Origin: Anaerolineales bacterium UBA3082
Lineage (GTDB): Bacteria; Chloroflexota; Anaerolineae; UBA7937
Length of the DNA: 49,695 bases
Reading direction: 5' to 3'
NCBI GenBank assembly: GCA_002366595.1
Contig: DFBK01000009.1
Location: 1-49,695, forward strand
Under the pieces are notes generated by a model. It worked only from the letters and a program-made list of their open reading frames with translations, ran no database searches and was not told the DNA's origin. A program made the translations under genes and the position numbers. Shown piece after piece: positions 15,825 through 23,692 of the stretch (position 1 is the first letter of the stretch; every line of letters starts with the position of its first letter).

Positions 15825-16841
15825 TTAGGGCATCAATTGAAAGACCACATCTAGATGTCTGTGGTTGGTCGCCCCCAGCATCCCCAGGGCCCGGGCGATA
15901 TCGGATGCTCCGCCAAGGACCTCCATAGAACGGCCCCCACCAGAGCCCCAAGGGATAATATAATCGCCCATGGCACATAGCGAAACTGCCCCATCCTCTT
16001 CCGTGGACTTAATCTCCTCCCCCTCGGGCCAAGAACATCGTACGCTCATCCCCGGCAAGGGGTTACCCGCACTATCTCTAACCCACACTTTGATGGTCAC
16101 GGGGCCTTCGATCTCCCTCAACTCCACAACACGAAATATCGAACCATCAACCGCCGGGGTACCCTTCTCTATCCAACTACCATAGGTCTGGTCTACCCAC
16201 TCCATGTCCCTAGGGTTATCGTGCATATCGTAAACCGCTACCTGAATCGGTATCGGGGTGGACGTAGGAGTAGCAGTGGGTGGAACAGGGGTAGCGGTTG
16301 GCGCAGCCGCCACCACAGGCGTAGCGGTAGGTGCGGGTACCGGCGTCTCCGTCGGTGTAGCCGTGGCCAGTTCTGTGGGGGTGGATGTTGGGGAGGGCAC
16401 CGGGGTATCCGTAGGCCTAGGGGTAAAGGTAGGCGTGCTAGTGGGCGTATCCGTGGGCATCGGGGAAGGGGTGAAGGTGGGCGTAGGTGTGGCCAGAAGG
16501 GTTGCCATCCCCTCCCCGTTCGTCATAGAGGAGATGACCGCCGTGGGAGCGCTCACCCCGCATAACCAGATGAGCAGAAGAAAGACTACCCCTAGTTGAA
16601 CTCGTACGGCTCGCCTCTGGTGAACCTGCCACCTCACCAGTTCTCGAAAAGCAAATATGAGCGTCCGCACTCCCTGGCCCAAGGAGAGTAGCCGAGCGAG
16701 AAAGAGCCGAATCCGAGCCGCGGCCACCTTTATCCGCTCAGAGAAGAGGGACGAACTATCAAATAGACGCTTTTTCACCGTTTCCTCCTTCAATCCACTT
16801 TCTGGAAGACCACTCGCCAAGCGCGGTGGTTTCCCCTCCAA
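15825..16841 (-). CDS. Surface protein with membrane anchor, Thr-Pro linker and conserved C-terminal domain (paralogue 1)
   Basis: A 338-aa protein. A cytoplasmic N-terminus of about 75 residues precedes a transmembrane segment (VQLGVVFLLLIWLCGV). Next comes a long Thr-Pro-Ser linker (about residues 130-210, units such as TPTPTFTPSPMPTDTP and later VAAAPTATPVPP). The globular C-terminal domain of about 125 residues begins VAVYDMHDNPRDMEWVDQTY. It contains WIEKG, VVELREIEGPVTIKVWV, PLPGMSVRCSWPEGEE and the terminal HRHLDVVFQLMP. The same domain ends the neighbouring gene at 17025. The G-x-PLPG-V-RC-W-EG part resembles a carboxypeptidase-regulatory or transthyretin-like beta-sandwich. It is probably an extracytoplasmic binding or adhesion protein. 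No function is known. Confidence 0.82.
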   Translation of the reverse strand: MEGKPPRLASGLPESGLKEETVKKRLFDSSSLFSERIKVAAARIRLFLARLLSLGQGVRTLIFAFRELVRWQVHQRRAVRVQLGVVFLLLIWLCGVSAPTAVISSMTNGEGMATLLATPTPTFTPSPMPTDTPTSTPTFTPRPTDTPVPSPTSTPTELATATPTETPVPAPTATPVVAAAPTATPVPPTATPTSTPIPIQVAVYDMHDNPRDMEWVDQTYGSWIEKGTPAVDGSIFRVVELREIEGPVTIKVWVRDSAGNPLPGMSVRCSWPEGEEIKSTEEDGAVSLCAMGDYIIPWGSGGGRSMEVLGGASDIARALGMLGATNHRHLDVVFQLMP

Positions 16842-17024
16842 CAGGGCTTAGCCGTGACCCTCGCTACCTGGCTAGACCCCTCGCTTACCTCCACATTATA
16901 CTCACCTGGAGCCAACAAGGCGAAATGGGCATAGTCAATCTATACCAGAGCCTAAGAAAAGCACAAAAACGAAAAGACCCCTGAGCCCCAATCACCTAGG
17001 CATCCCCCACCGCCCTAGGCTCCC

Positions 17025-18050
17025 TTATCTCATCAATCGAAAGTAGGTATCCAAATGTGTGTGCTCGGTACCGGGCAACATCCCTAGGTTGCAGGCGATA
17101 TCAGAAGACACGCCTTCCATCGCGACCTCAATCTGGTAACCACCACCATAAACTCCCATGCCGAACCCTACCCTGCCTTCCGCGTTAGTGATCTGCAAAT
17201 CCTCGCCATCAGCCCACCAACAACGCACCTGGACTCCAGGAACGGGATCACCATTGGCATCTTGCACGTATGCATCGAGGCTACTGGGCCCCGTTCTCTC
17301 CCTCAACTCCACAATCCGGTATGCCGAACCACCGAGGGGTGGGCTTGCCGCCTCTATCCAACTGCCATACACCTCCCAGACCCAGTCCAAATCTCGCTCA
17401 TTGCCATACTGGTCGTAGACCCTTATCGGCACCGGGGTGGATGTAGGGGTTTCGGTCGGCGTCTCTGTAGGGGTTGGAGTGGGTGATAGAGTGGAGGTTG
17501 GTGTGAGGGTCGGGGTGAAGGTTGGGGCAGAGGTGCTGGCGGGTGTAGAGGCGGTTGTAGGCGTCGAGGTCGGGGTGAGAGTGGGCACCGGGGTCTCTGT
17601 GGGTGTCTCCGTCGGCGTGGCCGTGGGCGTGGAAGTGGGGGTTGCCGTGGGAGTGGGGGTCTCAGTAGGGGTGGGGGTAGCGGTAGCCACATAAGCGATG
17701 AGTTCCGGCGAGGCAGGTGCGCCCAGATCCTGCGCCAACTTCACCAGGTCGCGGGTTGCCTCTGGCTCCTCCCCCCTTATCATATACTGCCTGGCTAGTT
17801 CGGCTACTACGGAGCCGATATCCTCCTCCCCCAACTCCTCCAAGCGGACCCTGGCCTGAGCCAGATCGTTATGGAGAGCGTAAGAAGTGCTAACCAAAAC
17901 GATGTAATCCTCTTTATGCTCCCAACGGAGGTCTGAAGGGTCGGCGTCATAATACCGGACCGGCCAGGGCACCCAGCCCACAAACAACCCTAGCCCCAGG
18001 CTCAAGCCGAAGAGCAATATCTCCAAAGCGAACTTGCGTCCGGAACCCAT
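17025..18050 (-). CDS. Surface protein with membrane anchor, Thr-Pro linker and conserved C-terminal domain (paralogue 2)
   Basis: A 341-aa paralogue of the 15825 gene. An N-terminal signal anchor (FALEILLFGLSLGLGLFVGW) precedes an alpha-helical repeat-like segment of about 75 residues (VSTSYALHNDLAQARVRLEE, SVVAELARQYMIRG). The latter is found in other Chloroflexota membrane proteins with such linkers. A Thr-Pro-Glu linker of about 90 residues follows. The C-terminal domain IRVYDQYGNERDLDWVWEVY...YRIVELRERTGP...PVPGVQVRCWWADGEDLQ...HTHLDTYFRLMR aligns along its length with paralogue 1. The tandem arrangement on one strand suggests gene duplication with linker expansion. The low-complexity linker produces long but spurious antisense frames. 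Confidence 0.83.
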   Translation of the reverse strand: MGSGRKFALEILLFGLSLGLGLFVGWVPWPVRYYDADPSDLRWEHKEDYIVLVSTSYALHNDLAQARVRLEELGEEDIGSVVAELARQYMIRGEEPEATRDLVKLAQDLGAPASPELIAYVATATPTPTETPTPTATPTSTPTATPTETPTETPVPTLTPTSTPTTASTPASTSAPTFTPTLTPTSTLSPTPTPTETPTETPTSTPVPIRVYDQYGNERDLDWVWEVYGSWIEAASPPLGGSAYRIVELRERTGPSSLDAYVQDANGDPVPGVQVRCWWADGEDLQITNAEGRVGFGMGVYGGGYQIEVAMEGVSSDIACNLGMLPGTEHTHLDTYFRLMR

Positions 18051-18093
18051 TATCTTAAGAAAAGGACGGGCCGCGGGATTTGGTGACTACCTT

Positions 18094-18122
18094 TTGCGAA
18101 CAGAGAGGCCCTCCTATATAAT
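18094..18122 (+). promoter_or_regulatory. Promoter for the ECF sigma operon, upstream of and across tRNA-Leu
   Basis: TTGCGA at 18094-18099, a 17-bp spacer and TATAAT at 18117-18122. A transcript starting near 18129 would run antisense through the whole tRNA-Leu gene before reaching the sigma factor at 18255. Confidence 0.6.
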
Positions 18123-18127
18123 AGAGA

Positions 18128-18211
18128 TGCCGAAGGTGGGACTCGAACCCACATGAGGTCGCCCTCAACGGTTTTTGAGACCGTCGCGTCTGCCTGTTCC
18201 GCCACTTCGGC
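18128..18211 (-). tRNA. tRNA-Leu (anticodon CAA)
   Basis: On the minus strand, acceptor GCCGAAG (18211-18205) pairs with CTTCGGC near 18129, with discriminator A at 18128. The anticodon arm ACGGT/ACCGT holds the loop CTCAAAA, giving anticodon CAA. The long variable arm (TGAGGGCGACCTCA) and the T arm GTGGGTTCGAGTCCCAC mark a class II tRNA. CCA is not encoded. Confidence 0.95.
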
Positions 18212-18225
18212 CCCATGCGCCTATG

Positions 18226-18254
18226 AGTATAGGATAAGAGTCCCAGGAAGTCAA
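18226..18254 (-). promoter_or_regulatory. Promoter of tRNA-Leu
   Basis: On the minus strand, TTGACT (18254-18249), a 17-bp spacer, TATACT (18231-18226), 14 bases upstream of the tRNA. It overlaps the ribosome-binding site of the plus-strand sigma-factor gene. Confidence 0.85.
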
Positions 18255-18854
18255 GTGAAAAGGACAGAGGAAGCGACCCTCATCGCTGCGGCCCGCCAAG
18301 GCGACACCCAGGCGTTCGATCAACTAGTGCGCCTCTATCAGAGTGCGATCTACAATGCCGCCTATCGCATCCTGGGCGATGAGGATGCAGCCAGCGACGC
18401 CACCCAGGACGCTTTCCTCTCCGCTTATAGGGCCATCGGTAAGTTCCGTGGCGGCTCCTTCAAAGGCTGGTTATTTCGTATCGTCACCAACACCTGTTAT
18501 GACCAACTCCGCCGAAAGAAGCGCCAGCCAACCACCTCCCTAGAAGCGGTATATCTGGATTCCACACCCCCCTGGGCAGAGAACGAAGAGCCAGAGGAAT
18601 ACGCCCTCCGCCAGGAACTGGGTCGCATAATCCAGCAAGGCCTAACTACCCTGCCCTCGGAACAACGGATAGCCCTAGTCCTCTCCGACATCCAAGGGTT
18701 AAGTTATCAAGAGATCGCAGAAGTGATGGGTACCAGCCTGGGGACGGTGAAATCCCGTCTCAGCCGTGGCCGGGCCAGCCTTCGGGATTATCTTCTGGCC
18801 CAAGGGGAACTTTTGCCCCCTCGGTACCGTCTTAAAGTTGAGGGCCATGCTTAA
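18255..18854 (+). CDS. ECF-type RNA polymerase sigma factor
   Basis: Directs RNA polymerase to stress or envelope regulons. About 199 aa from GTG 18255, which has AGGAAG just upstream. The frame is open further upstream, but that part is antisense to tRNA-Leu and is rejected. Sigma region 2 is AFDQLVRLYQSAIYNAAYRI, with DATQDAFLSAYRAI and FKGWLFRIVTNTCYDQLRR. Region 4 is LTTLPSEQRIALVLSDIQGL, then SYQEIAEVMGTSLGTVKSRL. The short length and lack of regions 1 and 3 place it in the ECF group, close to SigE/SigW-type members paired with zinc anti-sigma factors. The anti-sigma gene follows 26 bases downstream, the standard regulatory pair. Confidence 0.94.
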   Translation: MKRTEEATLIAAARQGDTQAFDQLVRLYQSAIYNAAYRILGDEDAASDATQDAFLSAYRAIGKFRGGSFKGWLFRIVTNTCYDQLRRKKRQPTTSLEAVYLDSTPPWAENEEPEEYALRQELGRIIQQGLTTLPSEQRIALVLSDIQGLSYQEIAEVMGTSLGTVKSRLSRGRASLRDYLLAQGELLPPRYRLKVEGHA

Positions 18855-18880
18855 CGACCTTACAATAGTTGAGTAAGAAG

Positions 18881-19639
18881 ATGTTCAAGAGGTTCAAGCG
18901 TTCAGAACACGAAAGGGTAAAAGAACTCCTCTCCGCCTACATAGACGGGGAACTCTCCATGGAGGAAGCCGCCCTGGTGGAGAAGCATCTCCGCGAGTGC
19001 TCGGCCTGCACCCAAGACCTGGAGACCCTCCGCCAGACGGTGAACCTGGTGCGACAACTGCCCGTCATATCCCCTCCCCGTTCCTTCACCATCAGCCACC
19101 TCATGGTGCCGAAGCGGCCGTGGGCCTGGGGATACGTTTATCTCAGGGGGGCCACCGCCTTGGCTGCACTCCTTCTCATCGTCCTTCTGGCCGGAGACCT
19201 GGGTTTTCAATACCTATGGGCTCCTAGGATGGCCGCCCTCGCCCCTGAGCCGATGGCCCTAGAGGCTACCGTCGAGGCCCCAGAGACAGAGATAGAGATG
19301 CCTGTTCCTCCCACTAGAGAGACCTTAGACCAAGTGGAGGCCCAGAAGGTGGAGGAAACCCCAGCCCCTCTCGCCGAAGCCACCCCGCCAGCCGAAAGGT
19401 TGGGCGCTGCGCTCCCTTCTCCCGAGCCCACCCCTACCCCCGAGTTGGTGGCGGCCGTCGAACCTTCCCTTCCCTCACCTGTCCCAGAAGGGTTAACCTA
19501 TGCCGGCGAAAGAGCAGAGAGGTTTTTCGCCCTCCTCCCTACCCTCAGGCTCTTGGAGGGGGCTCTCTTGGGAGCCTTCCTCATCTTGGGGGGAGCAACG
19601 GCTCTCGTGAAATGGCGGCGAATGGTCAGCCAATACTGA
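18881..19639 (+). CDS. Membrane-bound zinc-finger anti-sigma factor
   Basis: Holds the neighbouring ECF sigma factor inactive at the membrane. The ZAS domain (residues about 8-55) shows LLSAYIDGELSMEEAALVEK and the zinc motif H-x3-C-x2-C in HLRECSAC. A transmembrane helix (ATALAALLLIVLLAGDLGF) follows at about residues 85-105, then a Pro/Glu-rich extracytoplasmic region with PSPEPTPTPEL. A second hydrophobic helix (LEGALLGAFLILGGATAL) lies near the C-terminus. ATG 18881 is chosen; TTG 18869 is in frame. The last residues (MVSQY) and the stop codon lie inside an R2 palindromic repeat, so the repeat has set the present C-terminus. Confidence 0.88.
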   Translation: MFKRFKRSEHERVKELLSAYIDGELSMEEAALVEKHLRECSACTQDLETLRQTVNLVRQLPVISPPRSFTISHLMVPKRPWAWGYVYLRGATALAALLLIVLLAGDLGFQYLWAPRMAALAPEPMALEATVEAPETEIEMPVPPTRETLDQVEAQKVEETPAPLAEATPPAERLGAALPSPEPTPTPELVAAVEPSLPSPVPEGLTYAGERAERFFALLPTLRLLEGALLGAFLILGGATALVKWRRMVSQY

Positions 19640-19687
19640 GCCAACGATCTCAGTATCCTGTAGGACGATCTGACCATCCTGTAGGAG
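19622..19687 (-). repeat. R2 self-nesting palindromic element, copy 1 (double)
   Basis: Outer arms ATGGTCAG (19622-19629) and CTGACCAT (19670-19677) enclose a complete inner hairpin ATACTGAG (19633-19640), loop CCAACGAT, CTCAGTAT (19649-19656). In minus orientation each unit reads TCCTACAGGAT, 5' arm, ATCGTTGG loop, 3' arm. The inner unit sits between the ATCG and TTGG halves of the outer loop. The TGA stop of the anti-sigma gene (19637-19639) is inside the inner stem. Confidence 0.85.
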
Positions 19688-19774
19688 AGAGCAACACCTC
19701 TAAGCAATAGGCCAACAGATCGTGACCACCTATGAAGGGTCTCCCCTCGGGCCTGCATCCCTCGGACTTGTATC

Positions 19775-19806
19775 TCCCTGGCCTGCTACGTGCTAGGGCA
19801 GGCGAC
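19775..19806 (+). repeat. Degenerate R1-like fragment
   Basis: CCCTGGCCTGCTACG followed by TGCTAGGGCAGGC resembles the two ends of R1 with the middle deleted. Apart from this and the R2 copy, 19640-19912 holds no recognisable gene. Confidence 0.4.
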
Positions 19807-19912
19807 TTGGGCCAAGGAGAGAGATTTTATTCACTTTCTGGTAGAGGCTAGGGACATCCCTTAGAACCCTGAAGAAGGGGGCACGATCTCTTGGCTCACC
19901 TACACTTTTGCA

Positions 19913-19942
19913 TTGACACCCCCTTTGGCCCAAGAGTATAAT
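19913..19942 (+). promoter_or_regulatory. Promoter of the GNAT gene
   Basis: TTGACA at 19913-19918, an 18-bp spacer, TATAAT at 19937-19942. Both hexamers are perfect. Initiation near 19950 gives a leader of about 30 nt. Confidence 0.88.
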
Positions 19943-19981
19943 AAAGAGGGCTATCCCTCATAGAGAGGAGGGCTTGCGAGG

Positions 19982-20893
19982 ATGAAGGTGAACTATCGTC
20001 TGGCTGAGGAGAGAGACCTAGAGGGCGTCCATCATATTATGGTGGAAGCGTTGGATCAATTCGCCCTGCAGATGGGCCGACCTTTGGTAGAGGTCGATTT
20101 CGAGGGTTATCTGCCTCTTTGGCACCATTTTTGGGCCACCAGCGACGAGGGCTTTTGGGTAGCGGAGGTAAGAGGAAAGTTGGCCGGCTTCGCCTGTAGC
20201 ATTGTTAGGGATGGCTTATGGTTCCTATCCCACCTCATGGTGCTCCCGGAGTTCCAAGGCCAAGGGATCGGCGGGGAACTTTTGGCCAGGACGCTCCAAG
20301 CAGCCCAGCGGGAGGAGGTAAAGATAATCGCCACCTATGCTGATGCCTCTAACTGGCCCTCCATCTCCCTATACGCTCGACATGGGATGTTCCCTCGCAT
20401 CCCCGTCCTTCGCATGAGAGGAAGTATCATCTCTATGAGGCTAGATCAGAGAGAGGCAGAGCCGCCTGAGTTCCAGGTGGCCGGGCTATCGGAAGAGACG
20501 GTGGCTACGCTGGGGGAGATCGATGAGAAAATCCGCGGAGCCAAGCGCCATATAGATCACCAGTACTGGTTGGGAGCACCAGAGATGCGTTGTTACCTCT
20601 TTAAGGAGAGGAAGAGAGCCATCGCTTACGCCTATCTCTCCGATGAGGGCCGTATAGGTCCCCTGGCTACGCTGAAAGGTGAATATATGCGCCCCATTCT
20701 AGGGTTCGCCCTCGATCGTCTCTCCGATCAAGGTGTGGATACCTTCATCGTTCGCGTTCCGGGCATAAATACAGAAGCCGCCTCCCTCCTCTACCAGCGG
20801 GGGTTCACCATCCAGGAGATGCACCTCCTCATCTCCTCCCTCCCCTTCGGTCGCTGGGAGAACTATATTATCTCCTGGCCATCGCTCTTATGA
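19982..20893 (+). CDS. Double-domain GNAT N-acetyltransferase
   Basis: A 303-aa protein with two GCN5-related folds, using acetyl-CoA to acylate an unknown amine. Domain 1 (residues 1-145) has the CoA-binding motif A VLPEFQGQGIGGELLARTLQ at about 85-104, matching the R/Q-x-x-G-x-G/A pyrophosphate loop. Its motif B is NWPSISLYARHGMF. Domain 2 (about 160-303) ends with LYQRGFTIQEMHLL, the usual GNAT tail, but has no clear Q-x-x-G-x-G loop and may be catalytically silent. The start ATG 19982 follows GAGAGGAGG. The gene is monocistronic with its own consensus promoter. Confidence 0.88.
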   Translation: MKVNYRLAEERDLEGVHHIMVEALDQFALQMGRPLVEVDFEGYLPLWHHFWATSDEGFWVAEVRGKLAGFACSIVRDGLWFLSHLMVLPEFQGQGIGGELLARTLQAAQREEVKIIATYADASNWPSISLYARHGMFPRIPVLRMRGSIISMRLDQREAEPPEFQVAGLSEETVATLGEIDEKIRGAKRHIDHQYWLGAPEMRCYLFKERKRAIAYAYLSDEGRIGPLATLKGEYMRPILGFALDRLSDQGVDTFIVRVPGINTEAASLLYQRGFTIQEMHLLISSLPFGRWENYIISWPSLL

Positions 20894-20923
20894 GCCTGGC
20901 CTTTCTATCAGCACCAGCGCGAC

Positions 20924-20951
20924 ATGTCCCATCCCTCGGGATCCCTGTGGG
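20924..20951. repeat. Compound palindrome after the GNAT gene
   Basis: GTCCCA and TGGGAC arms enclose a second hairpin, ATCCC TC GGGAT. There is no T-tract, so it is a weak terminator candidate or another repeat piece; GGATCCTGTAAGGACC beside it recalls the R2 head. Confidence 0.4.
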
Positions 20952-20977
20952 ACGGGATCCTGTAAGGACCTACGCTG

Positions 20978-21595
20978 CTACAACCCTGCATCTGGAAGCA
21001 AGCTAATGGTCATGGTGGTATTCCAGAGGCACTTGGCTACGCCCGCACCATTCTCTTTTTTCGCCTGTAATTTGAGCGTATGTGAAGCCACCGAAAGTGG
21101 CTTAAGATAGGTTTGTACTACCGTGAATCTGCTCCAGGCATTTGCGATGTGAGCCTCTGCTAATAGGCTTTCGCCTGCGCCATCCACATTCAGTCTCCCT
21201 TGCAACATCCCAACATCCGTCCCGGTCTCTGACCGAAGACAAAACACGGCGATAACTATCGCCCGGCAAGCGACTGGCGGGGTGAAGGTCTTCGTGCAAC
21301 CAGGCACATCCTGCCAACTTGTGGTCAGCGTTAAAACACTGCTAATGACAACTTGCTCACTCCTCAGGGCGTGGGTAGGAGCCCCATCATAGACGGAGAC
21401 CACGCAGGCATCGGTGGGGTTCGTCTCATCGAAAAAGAGAACCCCACACTTAGTCCCGGAGGTGATAAGGTCCGCTTCGATCTGCTTCGCTACCGGCACC
21501 CCGGGGAGCAGGGTAGCCATAGAGCCCACAATCTGGACATCGGCCAAGTAGGTGCCACTGTCGAAAGCCCGGATTATACCCCGTCGCATATCCAT
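20978..21595 (-). CDS. Phage-like virion or baseplate-associated protein, unknown function
   Basis: A 205-aa product. It starts MDMRRGIIRAFDSGTYLADV, a phrase resembling small phage tail or baseplate spike proteins of the OB-fold type (GIIRAFDxGTYxAxVQI). A beta-rich region with SSVLTLTTSWQDVPGCTKTF and a C-terminal sandwich (LKLQAKKENGAGVAKCLWNT) follow. This suggests an N-terminal baseplate or attachment module joined to a fibre-like domain. ATG 21595 has AGGAGG upstream. It follows the 679-aa tail-like gene by 9 bases on the same strand, so the two form a unit. Assignment to a named family is not possible from sequence reading alone. Confidence 0.65.
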   Translation of the reverse strand: MDMRRGIIRAFDSGTYLADVQIVGSMATLLPGVPVAKQIEADLITSGTKCGVLFFDETNPTDACVVSVYDGAPTHALRSEQVVISSVLTLTTSWQDVPGCTKTFTPPVACRAIVIAVFCLRSETGTDVGMLQGRLNVDGAGESLLAEAHIANAWSRFTVVQTYLKPLSVASHTLKLQAKKENGAGVAKCLWNTTMTISLLPDAGL

Positions 21596-21604
21596 CTCTT
21601 CCTC

Positions 21605-23644
21605 CTATCGATCTTCTAATTCCAAGATCTGGCGATATACCCCCTTTTCAGCGTCATACTCCTCGCGGATCCCCCTAACCCGCCGCAAGACACTCGAGAG
21701 CCCCACTCGGCTATCCGTGATAGTGATCACATCGAAGAGTTCCTGCCCTACATTGGGATAGATGACTATCTGGCCCCATTTTCCTCTCACCTGCTGGTAG
21801 CGGAGGTCCGCTGCCGCTCGGCTAGCACATTCGTTGTTGGTATCGTAGACATAGTCGAAGACCTTGTGCAAGCGATGGCCTACCAACCCTATCTGGGAAA
21901 AGTCCACCGCCTCGCCGAAACTGTCCGAGGCTCCAAAGACCTCTAAATGGTTGAAATCGAAAGCACGAGAGCCGTATCTACCCTCTAAGATGATATGCTC
22001 CCCCGGTCCCCCATAACTGTAATCTGAACCCTCCGAGGCGGAAAACTCTTTGGCGTAGGCGGCTCCTAAGTCCCAATAGAGATAGTCCGGCACCTTAGCC
22101 AAGAGGTGCAAGAGGGCACCTCTACCATCCTCCCCCGGATGAATGGTGAAGGAGGGGTAGAAGTTAGACAACTCCGATGAGGCCTCCCCCGTCGTGGAGA
22201 GATCCAACCCCACAAAGCCTAAAATGTGGGAGGCGATCTGGAAGACGTTCTCGCTTCCAGCCGTCCAATGATACTGGCGGCTGGCCCGCCAAGACCTAAG
22301 CAACCCCCATCCGCCTATGCAATAGAGGATCAACCTCGACGTCCCCTCTCCTACCACGAACTCCTGATCCCCTATCCAGAGGCAGGGCCGCTGGCGATAC
22401 TTGAGACCCTCAGTGGTGACATACCCTGGCGAGAGTTCCACCAAAGCCCCTCGACGCACCGCTGCGTAAGAGCCCTGGCCTATGTTCGTTAGGGCACCAT
22501 CTGAATTGTCCAACTCTATCACCGCTCCATCCTCGCCCCATCCATCCCTGGCTCTGTACCTCACCACTCGCGAGGAGAGATCAACAGAAGCCGCCCCGGA
22601 GACCGAGGCTCGCTGGGCGAAGTTGGCCCCTATGAGATAGATATACTGGCTGGGGGAGTCATAGGCCAAGGCGGCCCCATAGGAAGTGGAAAGGTCGAAG
22701 GGGGCTGGCTCTGTCCAATAAGAGGAGATGAAATCGGAACCTTGCGCCGTCCTCATGAGATGCAGCCGCTCATACCCTCCCGAACCGGTATAAGAGCCTA
22801 CGAAGGCGGCTCGATAGACATCCAAGTACCTGATGGTGGGATAACCATACTGGAAAGGGAGATCGGCATCGGCTTTCTCTAGAACGTTCAGGGCGCTCCA
22901 GGTGCCAGCGACCACATCCACCCCGTCTCCATAGACGACAGACCAGAGCCTCCAGGGGTACCCCTCCGCATCATCTCGCCCCGTGATCAGCATCTCATAG
23001 TCGCGCTCCCGGACCACAGCCAGCGCCTGTATGAGATATTTGCCCCCCTTGTCCCAAGTAGAAGGGCTGCCCCAACTACCCCCGCTCCTTTTCACCACCT
23101 TGACTACCGAATCGGCCCCGCCTCCTTGTGGGTCTACCCCATAGAAGAGGATCGGCTCCCCATCTGTCTGCACCTCGCCGGCCAGAGCCTTCACCTGAGC
23201 GCCGCTCCCCTCCTGGGCCACCTGCACCTCTCCGGAGAAGGAGGCCCCATAATCCGAGGATTCCATCACTTTGATGGTCCGACTGTCGGGGTCCACGAAG
23301 AAAAGAAAGACCGAAGCATCGGCTCGGTCGGCCGCTAGAGCGACCTGGGCGCTGTCGGAAACGCCCTTCACATAGGTCCAAGAGGTCCATTGACTGGTCT
23401 GAGTGGGGTCGGTCACCCTCTGACGGTACAGGTTACCGTTTGAGGGGTCCACCCGGGCCCGCACCAGTGACCCATCGGCCGCCTGTACAGCGCAATTGGG
23501 CCCCTGGGGCTCCGAACCGGAATATAAAGATGTCCAGTCGAGGCGCACATCTAGCGCCTGGTAGTCCCGAACGAGCAACCGTACCGCCGGCTGAACCCGG
23601 CTCTGCTTCTGGGCCTCCAGTAGGGCCGAGGATAGGTATCTCAT
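21605..23644 (-). CDS. Phage-like tail/baseplate protein with propeller-like region
   Basis: A 679-aa protein starting MRYLSSALLEAQKQSRVQPA, a beginning common in phage tail-side proteins. Residues about 45-340 are repetitive beta strands with ASVFLFFVDPDSRTIKVMES and similar lines, resembling a propeller or lectin-like host-recognition region. Residues about 360-679 (VVRYRARDGWGEDGAVIELD then YAAVRRGALVELSPGY, later IVIYPNVGQELFDVITITD) resemble baseplate hub or gp27-like domains, where strings such as ELDNSDGAL are typical. It ends YDAEKGVYRQILELEDR. Together with the 205-aa gene it looks like the tail end of the phage block whose head genes lie at 28073-36135. Host genes now separate the two parts. 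Confidence 0.65.
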   Translation of the reverse strand: MRYLSSALLEAQKQSRVQPAVRLLVRDYQALDVRLDWTSLYSGSEPQGPNCAVQAADGSLVRARVDPSNGNLYRQRVTDPTQTSQWTSWTYVKGVSDSAQVALAADRADASVFLFFVDPDSRTIKVMESSDYGASFSGEVQVAQEGSGAQVKALAGEVQTDGEPILFYGVDPQGGGADSVVKVVKRSGGSWGSPSTWDKGGKYLIQALAVVRERDYEMLITGRDDAEGYPWRLWSVVYGDGVDVVAGTWSALNVLEKADADLPFQYGYPTIRYLDVYRAAFVGSYTGSGGYERLHLMRTAQGSDFISSYWTEPAPFDLSTSYGAALAYDSPSQYIYLIGANFAQRASVSGAASVDLSSRVVRYRARDGWGEDGAVIELDNSDGALTNIGQGSYAAVRRGALVELSPGYVTTEGLKYRQRPCLWIGDQEFVVGEGTSRLILYCIGGWGLLRSWRASRQYHWTAGSENVFQIASHILGFVGLDLSTTGEASSELSNFYPSFTIHPGEDGRGALLHLLAKVPDYLYWDLGAAYAKEFSASEGSDYSYGGPGEHIILEGRYGSRAFDFNHLEVFGASDSFGEAVDFSQIGLVGHRLHKVFDYVYDTNNECASRAAADLRYQQVRGKWGQIVIYPNVGQELFDVITITDSRVGLSSVLRRVRGIREEYDAEKGVYRQILELEDR

Positions 23645-23654
23645 CTTTTCCCCC

Positions 23655-23683
23655 TTGACTTCTTATCCTTTGTGCTATACAAT
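23655..23683 (+). promoter_or_regulatory. Promoter of the TPR gene; transcript may be leaderless
   Basis: TTGACT at 23655-23660, 17 bp, TACAAT at 23678-23683. Initiation near 23690 would place the 5' end only about 3 bases from the ATG at 23693. A second TATAAT (23689-23694) overlaps that ATG. Confidence 0.6.
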
Positions 23684-23692
23684 ATTTTTATA

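Noticed and set aside
16258..17694. Long Val-Gly repeat ORFs on the plus strand (16258-16599, 17437-17694)
   Set aside because: They are antisense frames of the Thr-Pro linkers of the two surface proteins; no ribosome sites and no independent coding signal.
18153..18254. Upstream extension of the sigma-factor frame
   Set aside because: The extension is the complement of tRNA-Leu; GTG 18255 with AGGAAG is the better start.
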